Part shown: positions 34,745-43,768 of the stretch, one piece after another
How the letters are laid out: every line of letters begins with the position of its first letter
How positions within the stretch are numbered: the first letter of the stretch is position 1
Assembly: GCA_900079685.1 (NCBI GenBank)
Contig: LT599018.1
Coordinates: 1,510,970 to 1,574,969, forward strand
Direction: 5' to 3'
DNA length: 64,000 nt
From: an uncultured delta proteobacterium
GTDB taxonomy: Bacteria > Desulfobacterota > Desulfovibrionia > Desulfovibrionales > Desulfovibrionaceae
Notes under the pieces: model-generated
What the model was told of the DNA's origin: nothing
The model's input: only the letters and a program-made list of their open reading frames with translations
Database searches by the model: none
Translations under genes and position numbers: made by a program

Positions 34745-36173
34745 CGGGCCTCCCCTTTTCCTCCTCGCCCGCACCGGCCATGGCGGTGAACGCCGTCACC
34801 AGCTCCTCGAGCCTGTTGCTGCGCGAACCCTTGAACAACACGACGCCGGAATGCGTATCCGCCGAGAGAAAGGCCGCCGTGAAGGAGGCGGCATCCGCCA
34901 CGTGCGTGTAGGAACCCGCGTACCCGTCGTCGACGAGGCCCCGCCGGACGGATTCGCCCTGCCCGCCTTTCCAGATGATGGCCTTGGGCGCGAGCGCCGC
35001 GACCTGCTGGCCCAAAAGATAGTGGTAGTGCGGGCTTTCCGGACCCAGTTCGCCCATTTCCCCGAGCACCAGAACGAGGTCGCCGCCCCGGTCCTTTGCC
35101 ATGTCGGACGCGGCTTCAAGCATGCGGCTCATGGACAGGGGGTTGGCGTTGTAACTGTCGTCAATCAGCAAAAATCCGTCCAGTTCCCGCAGGGCGAACC
35201 GCTGGGCCGGAAGCGAGGCGGCGGCGAACCCTTCGGCTATTTCCGACGCGGTCAGGCCCAGGGAATGGGCCACCGCGCCGATGGCGGCCACGTTTTCCGC
35301 GCCGTACGCGCCGCAAAAGGGCGCATTCACGGTCACGGCCTCGCCGTCGAGCGCCAGATGGAAGGTGCCCCGGTCAAGCCCTTCCGGGCCGAGGTAGGAG
35401 GCAAAATATTTTTCTTCGGAATCCGTTGCGGAGAAATACGTGACGTCCGCATCGTAGCCCCTGGCTTCCCGCTCCAGGTCCGGATAGTCGGCGCTCACGA
35501 CGCCGAGCCCGTTGCTCGCGAGGTAGGCGAGGAGCCGCGCCTTGTAGTGCGCCACGCCCCTGTCGCCCAGTTCCTGCACGTGCCCCGCGCCCGCGTTGAG
35601 GATGAGCGCGAGGTCCGGCCGGAGCATGGCCCCGAGTTCGTCCATGTCGTGCGGGCGGCTGATGCCCGCTTCCATCACCCAGTAGGCCGCGTCTTCCGGG
35701 GCGTTCAGCATGCTGAGCGGCAGGCCGATCTGGTTGTTCAAATTCACCGGGTTTTTGGCGGTCCTGCCCGCGATGCCGAGTACCGAGGCCAGTGTTTCCT
35801 TGACCGAGGTTTTGCCGGAGGTTCCGGTGACGCCCACTACCACGCCCGCGGCCGTGCGGCGGTGCGCGGCGGCGACGGTCGCCAGCGCGGCGGGAACGTT
35901 ATGCACGACCAATACCGGCGGCCTGTTCTTTTTGCTTCGTTTGGTGAAAGGGTTGCGCGTGCCGATAACGGCCAGCGCGCCGTTTTCAATCGCGGCGGCG
36001 GCGTAATCGTGCCCGTCCACATGCTCGCCGGGCAGGCAGAAAAAGAGGTTCCCCTTCCTGACCTTGCGGCTGTCGATGGCGGCCCCGGTCGGGCGGGTCA
36101 GCGCTTCTTCCGCGCTCATACCCACGCACACGACGCCGAGCAGGCGGCTTATATCCAGTAAGTTCATGCGCAT
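34734..36173 (-). CDS. murF: UDP-MurNAc-tripeptide--D-alanyl-D-alanine ligase
   Basis: Cytoplasmic ligase that adds D-Ala-D-Ala, completing the UDP-MurNAc-pentapeptide. The 479-residue product has the N-terminal [24 protein letters not shown], the ATP loop [29 protein letters not shown], and the C-terminal [11 protein letters not shown]. The first ten bases overlap the murE stop. It overlaps mraY at its end. The dcw cluster lacks ddl and ftsB, so D-Ala-D-Ala must be made by a gene elsewhere. Confidence 0.96.
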   Translation of the reverse strand: MRMNLLDISRLLGVVCVGMSAEEALTRPTGAAIDSRKVRKGNLFFCLPGEHVDGHDYAAAAIENGALAVIGTRNPFTKRSKKNRPPVLVVHNVPAALATVAAAHRRTAAGVVVGVTGTSGKTSVKETLASVLGIAGRTAKNPVNLNNQIGLPLSMLNAPEDAAYWVMEAGISRPHDMDELGAMLRPDLALILNAGAGHVQELGDRGVAHYKARLLAYLASNGLGVVSADYPDLEREARGYDADVTYFSATDSEEKYFASYLGPEGLDRGTFHLALDGEAVTVNAPFCGAYGAENVAAIGAVAHSLGLTASEIAEGFAAASLPAQRFALRELDGFLLIDDSYNANPLSMSRMLEAASDMAKDRGGDLVLVLGEMGELGPESPHYHYLLGQQVAALAPKAIIWKGGQGESVRRGLVDDGYAGSYTHVADAASFTAAFLSADTHSGVVLFKGSRSNRLEELVTAFTAMAGAGEEEKGRPDAV

Positions 36174-37672
36174 CCGAGATGCTCCCTTACCACCTGCTGG
36201 TCGCTGAAGGGATATTTCGTGTCCCCGATGAGCTGGTAGGGCTCATGGCCCTTGCCCGCGATGAGCAGGGCGTCGCCGGGCTTCAGAATATCCAGGGCCA
36301 TGCCGATGGCCTTTTTGCGGTCCGCTTCCTCAATGATCTCATGCGCCGTTGCAAGGCCGGGCCGCACGTCCGCCATGATTTCCAGCGGGTCCTCGCGGCG
36401 CGGGTTGTCCGAGGTCAAGACCACGACGTCCGAAAAAAGGGAGGCGGCCTCGCCCATCTTGGGACGTTTGGTCCGGTCGCGGTTGCCGCCGCAGCCGAAG
36501 ACCGTGACGATGCGCTTGAACTGCGCCCCGCGCAGGGCCTGCAGGGCTTTTTGCAGCGCGTCCGGGGTGTGGGCGTAATCCACGAAAACAGCGAGGTCCT
36601 GCGGATTTATGATGCGCTCCAGCCTGCCCGGCACCCCGCCGAAAGTGGCCAGCGCCCGCAAGGGTTCCCGGCCGAGGCCGCAGGCGAGCGCCAGGGCTTG
36701 CGCGCCCATGAGGTTGGCGGCATTGAATTCCCCGACGAGCGGGCTGGAAAGTTCCCAAGTGTCGCCGTCAAAGGCCATGCGCAGGTGCAGCCCGTCGCGG
36801 CCCTGCTCCAGGATCGCGCCCCGGAGAATCCTGTCCCCGCCGCGGCGGAGCGAAAAGCCGACAGTCGCGCGGTTGGCGGCAAACAGCCGCTCGCCGTAGG
36901 GGTCGTCGATATTGACGGCCAGCGCTGCGCCGGGAACGGCCAGCCCGCCGTTTTCCGGTGTGGCGAACAGTTTGGCCTTGACCGCGAAGTACTCTTCCAT
37001 GTCGCGGTGGTAGTCGAGATGGTCTTGCGTCAAATTGGTGAACAGCGCCCCGGCAAAGGAAAGCCCGGCCACCCGCTGCTGGTCGATGGCGTGGGAGGAA
37101 ACCTCCATCAGGGCCGTGTCCGCGCCGGCCGCGCCCATGGCGGCCACCATGGAGTGCAGGGTCAGGCAGTCCGGCGTGGTCAGGGGAGAGGCTTCCTGAT
37201 ATCCGGGCCAGCGGTACTCCACCGTGCCGAGAACGCCGGGCGTTCTCCCCGCCGCGCGGAATATCGCTTCCATCAGGTAGGTGGTGGTGGTTTTCCCGTT
37301 GGTGCCGGTGATGCCGAGGATGGAAACCCCGGAACGGTCCGTCTTGTAATAGGCCTTGGCAAGCTCGCCCAGTGCGGCGCGCGTGTCCGGGACAAGCGCG
37401 ACGGCAACGGGCCCCCGGGCGGTCTCTTCCACCCGCGCGGCCTCGAACACGGCGCGCGTGCAGACCACGGACGATACGCCCGCGCGCAGCGCGTCTGCGA
37501 GGTAGGTTTCCGCGCCGGTATAATCCGGCCCGTCCGGCCCCACGGGCGCGGCCTTCGGCAGGGAGACGAAAATATCGCCTGTCCCCGCCTTGCCCGAATG
37601 GGCCGAGACGCGGGCGGCGCGTTCCCCGGCAAGGGATACCAGGCGCTCAAGGCCGGTCATGGTGATGCTCAT
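36164..37672 (-). CDS. murE: UDP-MurNAc-L-Ala-D-Glu:meso-diaminopimelate ligase
   Basis: Cytoplasmic ligase that adds the third residue of the peptidoglycan stem peptide. The 502 residues carry the N-terminal GDIFVSLPKAAPVGPDGPDY (UDP site), the ATP loop ITGTNGKTTTTYLM, the EVSSHAID motif, and SDNPRREDPLEIM. The DNPR sequence selects meso-diaminopimelate rather than lysine, so this is a Gram-negative type wall. The C-terminal KGHEPYQ is also typical. It overlaps the ftsI stop by four bases and the murF start by ten. Confidence 0.96.
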   Translation of the reverse strand: MSITMTGLERLVSLAGERAARVSAHSGKAGTGDIFVSLPKAAPVGPDGPDYTGAETYLADALRAGVSSVVCTRAVFEAARVEETARGPVAVALVPDTRAALGELAKAYYKTDRSGVSILGITGTNGKTTTTYLMEAIFRAAGRTPGVLGTVEYRWPGYQEASPLTTPDCLTLHSMVAAMGAAGADTALMEVSSHAIDQQRVAGLSFAGALFTNLTQDHLDYHRDMEEYFAVKAKLFATPENGGLAVPGAALAVNIDDPYGERLFAANRATVGFSLRRGGDRILRGAILEQGRDGLHLRMAFDGDTWELSSPLVGEFNAANLMGAQALALACGLGREPLRALATFGGVPGRLERIINPQDLAVFVDYAHTPDALQKALQALRGAQFKRIVTVFGCGGNRDRTKRPKMGEAASLFSDVVVLTSDNPRREDPLEIMADVRPGLATAHEIIEEADRKKAIGMALDILKPGDALLIAGKGHEPYQLIGDTKYPFSDQQVVREHLGCA

Positions 37673-39966
37673 GAGTTGTCCCCCAGCCAGATGGTGAATT
37701 TGCCGCCCGCGCCCGGCAGCGGGTGTCCGGCTTCCGGGGTCTGGCGGATGACCACGGCGCCCTCGCCCTTGATTTCCGGCACGATGCCCTTGCGCGCGAA
37801 ATTTTCAACGGCCTTGCGCACGCTCAGCCCCACGACCGCCGGGACGATGTTGTCCTGGCCGTCAGCCTGGACCGCGTTAACGAGTTCCGGCTTGGCCGGT
37901 TCCGCTTTTGCCGGTTCCGCTTTTGCCGGGCCCGGTTTGGCCTGGCCCGGTTTGGCCTGGCCCGGCTTGGCCGCTCCCGGTTTCGTCTGGTCCGGTTTCG
38001 TCTGGCCCGGCTTGGTCTTATCCGTATGAGACCGGGCCGCTTCCGGGACCACGGCCGCGAGAGCCGGCGTGTTTTCGGCAGCGGCGGCTTCCGCCGCCAG
38101 GGCTTTCTTTTCCCGCTCAAACTCGATCAGGGCCTGGGCGGGCGTGCTCTCCGGCAAAAGGCCGTGGTAGGCCATGGTGTGCAGGGCCACGTTCTTGAAA
38201 ATGGGCGCGGCCACGAACCCGCCGTACTGGTTCTTTTCCGGCTCGTCGAGCAGGACGATGACGAGGTAGCGCGGCTCTTCCACGGGCACCATGCCCACGA
38301 AGGAGGCCACCCGGCCCGCTCCGTAGGCGTCGCCGCTGGCTTTCTGGGCCGTGCCGGTTTTGCCGCCGACGACAAGCCCGTCGATATGCGCCCTGCGGCC
38401 CGTGCCGCCGGTATCTTCCACCGCCGAGCGCAGCATCTCCCGCACCTGGCGCATGACCTCCACCGAAAAAATCCGTTCCGGCTCGGCCGTCTGCCCGGCC
38501 TTGCCGTCGTTGCCGGACCCGTTGGCCGCCGCGTTGTTCGGCCCGGTATTAGACCCATTATTGGGAATGACAAGCCGCAGATTCTTCTTCACCCCGTCAT
38601 TGGCGAGGCAGAGATACGCCTGGGCCATCTGCACGATGGTCGCGGAAAAACTCTGGCCGAACGAGGCCGTTGCAAGGTCAATGTCGACCCACTGCTTGGC
38701 CGGGCGCACGATGCCCTTGTTCTCCCCGGCAAGCGGCAGCCCGGTCCTGACCCCGAAGCCGAGCCGCTGCAAATACCCGTAGTACTTGGCGGCGCCCAGC
38801 GCCATCCCGATCTTGGCCGAGCCGATGTTGCTGGAAACTTTCAGGATGTCCCTGGCCGTCAGGGTGCCGTGCGGGCTGGTGTCGCGGATGACCACGTTGC
38901 GGAGTTTCCACTTTCCCTTTTCGCAATCGTATTGCGAATCCGGCGTGATGACCTTCTCCTGCAACGCCGCCGCCATGAGGAACGGTTTGATCGTGGAGCC
39001 CTGCTCCAGGGCGTCCATGGCCGTTTTGTTGCGCCGGGTGAAGAGGTTGGCCTCAGCCGGGCGGTTGGGGTTGAAGAAGGGGTATTCGGCCCAGGCCAGA
39101 ATATCCCCGCTCGGCACATCCACCACCATGCAGGCGGCCCAGCGCGCGCCGAAAGCGCCTATCCCGCTGCTTAAAGCGGATTCCGCAAAAAACTGCACCT
39201 GGGTATCGATGGTCAGGGTCAGGTTTTCGCCGGTCAAATCTTCCATCTCGCCGGTGGCGGCGGAGTGGAGGCGACGGCCGGCCGCGTCGCGCTGCACCAC
39301 CCGGCTTTTCTGCTGGCCGGAAAGGTGGTCGTTAAAAGCCAGTTCAAGCCCTTCAATACCCTTCTCGTCCACGTTCACGAAGCCGAGAAGCTGCCCGGCG
39401 AGATGCTTGAACGGGTAGGCCCGCTCATATTCGCGCACGAGGGACACGCCCGGAACGTCCGCCTTGCGGATGACCTCGGCTACGCGCGGGTTCACCTTGC
39501 GTTCCACCCACACGAAGCCGCGTTTCTGGTCCGTGACGATTTTTCTGGCCTTGGGGGCCGGGATGCCGAGCGCCGAGGAAAGGAGTTTTGTCGCGCCGTC
39601 CGGGTCCGTGACGTTGCCGGGCCTGACGGCCACGGAGCTGACGTCCACGCTTTTCGCCAGAACGTTGCCGTTGCGGTCCACGATGCTCCCTCGCCTGCCG
39701 GTCGCCACTTCCGTGGCGACGTGCGCGCGCCGCGCTTCCTCGGCGTAGCGCGGCCCCCGGATTATCTGCACCTGGTAGGCCCTGCCCCACAGCAGGATCC
39801 ACAGCCCGGCGAACACAAGGCCCACGCCCCACAGCCGCACCTTGCCCCAGTTCACGCTGGGGAACAGGGGCTTTTTAGCGCGCGGCGCGGGCGCGGCCGG
39901 GCGCTTGCGCTTATTGCGCCCCGCCCGCTCGTTCCGCAACGCGACTGTGGGTTTGATCCGTGCCAT
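37669..39966 (-). CDS. ftsI: Division transpeptidase FtsI (PBP) with KP-rich linker and PASTA domain
   Basis: Penicillin-binding protein that crosslinks septal peptidoglycan. It has 765 residues, much longer than the 588 of E. coli. An N-terminal cytoplasmic basic tail precedes one transmembrane helix (about 42-60). A pedestal domain then leads to the transpeptidase with the active-site serine in STIK (Ser324), SSN in VSSNIGSAK, and KTGTA in GGKTGTAQK. After about residue 640 a low-complexity linker of KPGQ/AKPE-type repeats (roughly 645-692) leads to a C-terminal PASTA domain (about 706-765). PASTA on a division PBP is seen in delta-type proteobacteria. The linker is repetitive in DNA (37890-38030). 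It is between ftsL and murE. Confidence 0.94.
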   Translation of the reverse strand: MARIKPTVALRNERAGRNKRKRPAAPAPRAKKPLFPSVNWGKVRLWGVGLVFAGLWILLWGRAYQVQIIRGPRYAEEARRAHVATEVATGRRGSIVDRNGNVLAKSVDVSSVAVRPGNVTDPDGATKLLSSALGIPAPKARKIVTDQKRGFVWVERKVNPRVAEVIRKADVPGVSLVREYERAYPFKHLAGQLLGFVNVDEKGIEGLELAFNDHLSGQQKSRVVQRDAAGRRLHSAATGEMEDLTGENLTLTIDTQVQFFAESALSSGIGAFGARWAACMVVDVPSGDILAWAEYPFFNPNRPAEANLFTRRNKTAMDALEQGSTIKPFLMAAALQEKVITPDSQYDCEKGKWKLRNVVIRDTSPHGTLTARDILKVSSNIGSAKIGMALGAAKYYGYLQRLGFGVRTGLPLAGENKGIVRPAKQWVDIDLATASFGQSFSATIVQMAQAYLCLANDGVKKNLRLVIPNNGSNTGPNNAAANGSGNDGKAGQTAEPERIFSVEVMRQVREMLRSAVEDTGGTGRRAHIDGLVVGGKTGTAQKASGDAYGAGRVASFVGMVPVEEPRYLVIVLLDEPEKNQYGGFVAAPIFKNVALHTMAYHGLLPESTPAQALIEFEREKKALAAEAAAAENTPALAAVVPEAARSHTDKTKPGQTKPDQTKPGAAKPGQAKPGQAKPGPAKAEPAKAEPAKPELVNAVQADGQDNIVPAVVGLSVRKAVENFARKGIVPEIKGEGAVVIRQTPEAGHPLPGAGGKFTIWLGDNS

Positions 39967-40021
39967 ACAATTCCGTGATGCGATATCTGTTATTGCCGCA
40001 ATACGCGGCGGTTACGCCCGT

Positions 40022-40408
40022 TCAGGGCAGCGTCTTATCCATATTGGGGCCCATGGCGGGACCGCTGTCCGGGCCGATGGCCGGGGGCGTCAGGGTTTGC
40101 AGCGTCGCGCCGTCCATGCGCCGTATCTGGCCGGGCCGGGCCGCGCGCATGCCGAATTCCGCCGCCTTCCGCTCAAGGGCGTAGGGGGAAAGCAGCCGTC
40201 CCCGCTCCACTTCCAGTTCGTTGGCGTGGTCGGCCCGCACCTTGACCATGCCCTCGAGTTTCCGCATGGAATAGCCCAGCTCCGTCCGCTCGATGCTGAC
40301 CAGCACCAGCCCCAGTCCCAGGGCCACGTTCACGGCGCAGGAGAGAACCAGGGCGGGTATCAACCTGCCCGAACCGTTCTCTTCTTTTAGCGCTCTTGCG
40401 TCCGCCAT
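40022..40408 (-). CDS. ftsL: Probable FtsL-like division protein
   Basis: Small bitopic membrane protein of 128 residues identified by position between rsmH and ftsI. One hydrophobic segment (LIPALVLSCAVNVALGLGLVLVS, about 16-38) is followed by a short heptad-rich region (TELGYSMRKLEGMVKVRADHANELEVERGRLL, 42-73), which fits the coiled-coil of FtsL that pairs with FtsB and contacts FtsQ. The C-terminal 30 residues are Pro/Gly/Met rich and unlike E. coli FtsL. FtsL proteins are poorly conserved in sequence, so the call rests on topology and location. A typical FtsB is not in the window. Confidence 0.75.
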   Translation of the reverse strand: MADARALKEENGSGRLIPALVLSCAVNVALGLGLVLVSIERTELGYSMRKLEGMVKVRADHANELEVERGRLLSPYALERKAAEFGMRAARPGQIRRMDGATLQTLTPPAIGPDSGPAMGPNMDKTLP

Positions 40409-40462
40409 GCCAGAAATCCCCCGTTCCCGAACCCTCGCCGCCTGCCGGACGGCGCGGGACGA

Positions 40463-41425
40463 TCAAATCTTTTCAGCCGCCCGCAACTTGGCGCTGGAAG
40501 CGCGGACGTTGGCCCGCAACTCTTCTTCGGTGGCGGTCACGGGCTTGCGCGTCAGTATGGTGAGCGTTGCCTCGTGGTTGCAGACGCAGACCGGTATGTG
40601 CCTCGGGCAGCGGCACCCCTGCGCCTCGTCCCGGAAAAAATGCTTCACGATCCGGTCTTCGAGGGAGTGAAAGCTGATGACCACCAGCCTGCCCCCGGGC
40701 GCGAGGTACGGCACGATGCTTTCCAGGAAGTGCCGCAACTCGTCGAACTCGTAATTCACGGCAATGCGCAGCGCCTGGAAGGTGCGCGTGGCCGGATGGT
40801 TCCTGGCCGTCGCCCGCCACTTTGCCGGGTAGGCCGCTTCCACGATGGCGGCCAGCTCCCCCGTGGTTGCAATCGGCTTTTTGCTCCGCGCGTCGATGAT
40901 GGCCCGCGCGATGCGCCCGGCCTGCGGCTCTTCCCCGAACGTGCCGATTATTTCCTTCAACACCTCGTGCGGGGCCGTGTTCACCAGTTTGGAGGCCGGG
41001 GCGACAACGTGCCCGGTATCCCCGCCCGTCACATCCATGCGCATGTCCAGCGGCCCGTCGTGCAGAAAGCTGAAACCCCGCTCGGGCGTATCCAGTTGCA
41101 GGGACGAAACGCCGATATCCACAAGGGCGCCGTCAATGGTTTCCCAGCCGTGCGCGTCAAGCATGGCGGCGGCGTTGCTGAACAAGGCATGGCGCAACGC
41201 GACCCTGTCCCCGAACGGTTTAAGCCGTTCCGCCGCCAGGATAAGAGCGCTCTCGTCGCGGTCCAGCCCGAGGACGGCGCAGCCGGGGGCCGCTTCCAGG
41301 ATACGGGAGGTATGCCCGCCGAGCCCGACCGTGCCGTCCAGATACCGTCCGCCGTTTTGAGGCGCGAGGTACCGCAGCACTTCTTCCGGCAATACCGGCA
41401 CGTGGGGAAAATCGGCTTGCGCCAT
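40463..41425 (-). CDS. rsmH: 16S rRNA (cytosine1402-N4)-methyltransferase
   Basis: Methylates the N4 of C1402 of 16S rRNA in the decoding centre using S-adenosylmethionine. The 320-residue product shows HVPVLPEEVLRYL, the SAM-binding YLDGTVGLGGHTSRIL (28-43), DIGVSSLQLDTPERGFSF, and the C-terminal RLVVISFHSLEDRIVKHFF motif. It follows mraZ by 20 bases and precedes ftsL by 54, the usual second gene of the cluster. No anomaly is seen. Confidence 0.96.
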   Translation of the reverse strand: MAQADFPHVPVLPEEVLRYLAPQNGGRYLDGTVGLGGHTSRILEAAPGCAVLGLDRDESALILAAERLKPFGDRVALRHALFSNAAAMLDAHGWETIDGALVDIGVSSLQLDTPERGFSFLHDGPLDMRMDVTGGDTGHVVAPASKLVNTAPHEVLKEIIGTFGEEPQAGRIARAIIDARSKKPIATTGELAAIVEAAYPAKWRATARNHPATRTFQALRIAVNYEFDELRHFLESIVPYLAPGGRLVVISFHSLEDRIVKHFFRDEAQGCRCPRHIPVCVCNHEATLTILTRKPVTATEEELRANVRASSAKLRAAEKI

Positions 41426-41445
41426 ACTGTTACCTGGCCTGGAAA

Positions 41446-41895
41446 TCAGAACACAAAATCAATGCCGCTGTCGGTCATGGCCTGGGTCACGTCGTCAAAG
41501 CTCTGGGCGAGAGCCGGCGCGAGGCGCTCGGCGCTCCAGAGTTCGAAGTGCGCGCCCTGGCCGACCAGCACGGCTTCCCTGTCTATCCCGGAATACTGCA
41601 TAAGCTCGCGGGAGAGGCGTATCCTGCCCTGACCATCGGCAGCCATGACTTCGGCCCCGCCGAGCACGAGGCGGCGGAAGTCGCGCACGGCCCTTGCGGG
41701 GTTTTTGATGCGGTTGATCTTGTCTTCGAATTCCTGCCAGTCGGGCCAGGGAAATCCGTAAACGCAGCCGTCGAGGGTGGTCAGCACAAGCTGCCCGCCC
41801 TCGGACCGCGAAATCAGGATATCCCTGAATTCGGGAGGAAGCATGAGACGGCCCTTCGTATCGAGGGACCGGATGGATCTGCCGCGAAAATACAT
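41446..41895 (-). CDS. mraZ: Transcriptional regulator MraZ
   Basis: DNA-binding regulator that represses or activates the cluster it heads. The 149-residue protein contains two AbrB-like SpoVT half-domains: the N-terminal [22 protein letters not shown] (2-23) and a second around [21 protein letters not shown] (77-97). The start at ATG 41895 gives the standard N-terminus, with GAGAGG just upstream. Immediately ahead are three 10-base direct repeats that look like its own operator. It sits at the start of the 15-gene division/wall cluster and diverges from pyk. Confidence 0.96.
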   Translation of the reverse strand: MYFRGRSIRSLDTKGRLMLPPEFRDILISRSEGGQLVLTTLDGCVYGFPWPDWQEFEDKINRIKNPARAVRDFRRLVLGGAEVMAADGQGRIRLSRELMQYSGIDREAVLVGQGAHFELWSAERLAPALAQSFDDVTQAMTDSGIDFVF

Positions 41896-41912
41896 GGTTG
41901 ATTGCCTCTCAA

Positions 41913-41941
41913 ACCACTTTTTACCACTTTTTACCACTTTT
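41913..41941 (-). promoter_or_regulatory. Triple MraZ box upstream of mraZ
   Basis: On the minus strand AAAGTGG occurs three times at exact 10-base spacing (as CCACTTT at 41914, 41924 and 41934), joined by TAA. MraZ is known to bind such tandem boxes with one copy per helical turn. A TTGACA-like -35 lies further upstream (complement of 41960-41965), so MraZ binding would overlap the promoter. Confidence 0.8.
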
Positions 41942-42199
41942 CCCCCAAAAACAGCCTCTTGTCAACCCCCTGAAAACTTTTCACCGGCTTGTCGCGCGGT
42001 TTTGCGCCATGCCTCCCCCGGCGTTCTCCGGGTTGTGATAAATAAAAGCCAGATCGCCACGGAAATGCTACACTCCGGATACTTCACAAGCGTGGAAAAC
42101 TGCGTATAGTGCGCCCAACGAAAAAATATAAAACACGCGGAAGAAAAGGGCGGCAATGGATGCCGCCGAACGCTCTTCGCTTTTCCCAGAGGTGTACCC
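41942..42199. promoter_or_regulatory. Divergent mraZ/pyk intergenic region
   Basis: With the MraZ boxes, the gap between the two divergent genes is about 300 bases. The pyk half is AT-rich with TATAGT at 42104-42109 as a possible -10 and no convincing -35. No small gene or RNA is seen. Confidence 0.45.
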
Positions 42200-43633
42200 A
42201 TGCGAGCACGTACAAAAATTATCGCCACCATCGGCCCAGCATCCGACTCCCCGGAAACCATCGCCAAACTGGTGGAAGCCGGAGCCCGCATCTTCCGGCT
42301 CAACTTCTCCCACGGCAACGCGGACTCGTTCAAAACCATCGTCAAAACCATCCGCGACCTGGAAGAGAAGAGCAACTTCGCCATCTCCATCATGCAGGAT
42401 CTCGCCGGTCCCAAGATCCGCCTCGGGAATATCGAGGAAGGCTCCATTACCTTCGCAAAGGGCGATACGGCCTATCTCGGCCCCAAGGCGCCGAAAAACG
42501 CCGATATGCCCCACCTGCCCTTCGACCATCCGGCGATTTTGAAAACCATCACGGAAGGCGACCGCATGGTGCTTGCCGACGGTTCGCTCCAGTTCACCGT
42601 GGTCGAGAAAAAGGACGACTCGCTTTTTGTGCTGAAAGCGGGCAACTCCGGCATCGTCACTTCCCGCAAGGGGCTGGCCTTGCCGGACAAAACCGTGCCC
42701 GTGCCCGCCCTGACGGACAAGGACAAAAAGGACCTGCGCGACGGGCTGCGCCTCGGCGTGGACGCCGTTGCCCTCTCCTTCGTGCAGACGGCCCGCGATA
42801 TCCTGGACGCAAAGGCCATCATCCATGCCGAGGGCCGCGACGTGCCGGTCGTTGCGAAGCTTGAGCGCCAGAACGCCGTGCAAAACCTTGAGGACATCCT
42901 GGCCGCAGCCGACGTCATTATGGTGGCGCGGGGCGACCTTGGGGTGGAGTGCCCGCTCCAGCTGCTCCCCGGCCTGCAGAAAAAAATCATCCGGGCCTGC
43001 AACAAGGCCAAAAAACCCGTGATCGTGGCGACGCAGATGCTGCTCTCCATGGTCAACAACCCCATGCCCACCCGCGCGGAAACCACGGACGTGGCCAACG
43101 CGGTGCTGGACGGCGCGGACTGCGTCATGCTGTCCGAGGAGACGGCCATGGGCAATTATCCCGTGGAAGCCGTGGCCTTTATGGGAGAAATAGCGGCCCA
43201 GGCCGAAGCGCTGCCCAACGGCACGGGCATCCGCAAGGAAGAGTTCGCCTCCGGCGAAGGCGCGACCAGCTTCCTCACCTACGCGGCCTGCCGCCTGGCC
43301 GAGGAAATCGACGCCGACGCCCTGGTGGCGTACAGCGTTTCCGGCACGTCCGCGCGGACCCTTGCCTCCAGACGGCCGCGCCGCCCCGTGTATTCCCTCT
43401 CCCCATACTCCGCCACGCTCCACACCCTCAACTTCACCTGGGGCATCATTCCGGTGGGCATCGAGTCCGACAGCGGCGGCCATTTGGAATCCGTCGAGCA
43501 GTTCGTGGAAACAAGCCCGTTGTTCGCGCCCGGCGCAACGCTTATCCTGACGGCCGGGCAGGCCCGCTCCGGCGTGACCGAAAACCAGACCGCCGTGCTC
43601 GGCGCCAACGTCATAAAAGTCTTTACGAAATAA
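42200..43633 (+). CDS. pyk: Pyruvate kinase
   Basis: Cytoplasmic glycolytic enzyme converting phosphoenolpyruvate and ADP to pyruvate and ATP. The 477 residues are the usual length. It starts MRARTKIIATIGPASDSPE with the substrate-contacting FRLNFSHGN at 32-40; the active-site block follows (VIMVARGDLGVECPLQ), and the phosphate/metal-binding KKPVIVATQMLLSMVNNPMPTRAE near 270 with ADCVMLSEETAMGNYP. The C-terminal allosteric domain is present. The ribosome-binding site is GAGGTG. It is a single gene ended by a strong terminator and diverges from mraZ. Confidence 0.96.
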   Translation: MRARTKIIATIGPASDSPETIAKLVEAGARIFRLNFSHGNADSFKTIVKTIRDLEEKSNFAISIMQDLAGPKIRLGNIEEGSITFAKGDTAYLGPKAPKNADMPHLPFDHPAILKTITEGDRMVLADGSLQFTVVEKKDDSLFVLKAGNSGIVTSRKGLALPDKTVPVPALTDKDKKDLRDGLRLGVDAVALSFVQTARDILDAKAIIHAEGRDVPVVAKLERQNAVQNLEDILAAADVIMVARGDLGVECPLQLLPGLQKKIIRACNKAKKPVIVATQMLLSMVNNPMPTRAETTDVANAVLDGADCVMLSEETAMGNYPVEAVAFMGEIAAQAEALPNGTGIRKEEFASGEGATSFLTYAACRLAEEIDADALVAYSVSGTSARTLASRRPRRPVYSLSPYSATLHTLNFTWGIIPVGIESDSGGHLESVEQFVETSPLFAPGATLILTAGQARSGVTENQTAVLGANVIKVFTK

Positions 43634-43645
43634 GATCTCTGATCA

Positions 43646-43680
43646 CACAAAACAGGGCGCGACCGCGCCCTGTTTTGTTT
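43646..43680 (+). terminator. Intrinsic terminator after pyk
   Basis: ACAGGGCGC and GCGCCCTGT around GACC, with A run before and T run after, 14 bases downstream of the pyk stop. Confidence 0.92.
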
Positions 43681-43768
43681 GTATTACCGCATGCCCGCGC
43701 AATACCGGCGCACGGCCGCGGCCCAGTTTGGCGTTGCATTGGTTTAATAAAAACAGTACACAACGGAG

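Noticed and set aside
37890-38030. CRISPR-like tandem repeats
   Set aside because: The repeats are short, in frame and encode the KP-rich linker of FtsI; no spacers and no cas genes are seen anywhere in the window.
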